Shown here one piece after another: positions 58,686 through 58,686 of a DNA stretch of 58,686 nt. Every line of letters starts with the position of its first letter. Position 1 is the first letter of the stretch. Source of the DNA: an uncultured Alphaproteobacteria bacterium (lineage in GTDB: Bacteria; Pseudomonadota; Alphaproteobacteria; Bin95); contig CALAHN010000003.1 in the NCBI GenBank assembly GCA_937891825.1, positions 1 through 58,686 of the forward strand. Direction: 5' to 3'. A program made the position numbers and the translations under genes. The notes below the pieces were generated by a model. That model saw only the letters and a program-made list of their open reading frames with translations. It searched no databases and was not told the DNA's origin.

Positions 58686-58686
58686 G

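Noticed and set aside
1-58686. CRISPR arrays, insertion sequences or prophage genes
   Set aside because: No regularly spaced direct repeats, transposase or integrase motifs (such as DDE or tyrosine recombinase boxes) were found in any convincing frame.

Overview
The window is high-GC, densely packed DNA whose gene repertoire points to an alphaproteobacterium, most likely of the Rhodospirillales type or a relative. The markers are the housekeeping cluster glyA-nrdR-ribD-ribE-ribBA-ribH-nusB-thiL, ihfA-merR next to tRNA-Pro, a tripartite tricarboxylate (TTT) transporter, and many catabolic CoA-transferase, SDR and hydantoinase genes. Most operons have start/stop overlaps of 1-4 nt. The family level cannot be fixed from this sequence alone. 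No IS element, phage or CRISPR array is visible.

Layout. 1-2.2 kb: 3' end of an enolase-superfamily dehydratase, an SDR and phosphoglycerate mutase. 2.2-4.6 kb: two paralogous small permease-like proteins and an orphan sensor histidine kinase. 4.6-8.4 kb (minus): M81 metallopeptidase, hydroxyacyl-CoA dehydrogenase-like enzyme and M20 peptidase in one overlapping operon, divergent from 8.5-11.5 kb (plus): CaiB CoA-transferase, isopropylmalate-type dehydrogenase and GST. 11.5-17.8 kb: a phosphonate locus with a TauD-type dioxygenase divergent from phnC-phnD-phnE, a PhnZ-like HD oxygenase and a two-subunit aconitase X. 17.8-27.2 kb (minus): ten genes in one direction, encoding a succinate dehydrogenase/fumarate reductase-like complex, a two-subunit class I fumarase, TctCBA and a ThDP enzyme. 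27.3-34.7 kb: RNA methyltransferase, NDUFA9-like protein, DJ-1 protein, tRNA-Pro(GGG), MerR, IhfA, cytochrome c', an ECF sigma/anti-sigma pair and a DMT exporter. 34.7-43.4 kb: an amidotransferase, the riboflavin/thiamine cluster, glyA and rmuC. 43.4-50.1 kb: hydantoinase A/B with an unaccompanied molybdenum hydroxylase large subunit. 50.2-54.5 kb: LOG-like protein, cyclase, nitronate monooxygenase and two secreted proteins. 54.6-58.4 kb: four-carbon acid-sugar kinase, dehydrogenase and DUF1028 protein, divergent from an SDR. The last 300 bp is AT-rich and holds the end of a possible foreign gene.

The most interesting points are: (1) a phosphonate uptake and oxidation locus whose HD oxygenase keeps the diiron ligands but seems to have lost the glutamate that recognises the amine in PhnZ; (2) the ten-gene dicarboxylate cluster, whose flavoprotein has Cys instead of the flavin-linking His; (3) a family of about 103-nt intergenic double-hairpin repeats, present three times, with compensatory stem changes. 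Assignments rest on reading motifs by eye; no database search was run.
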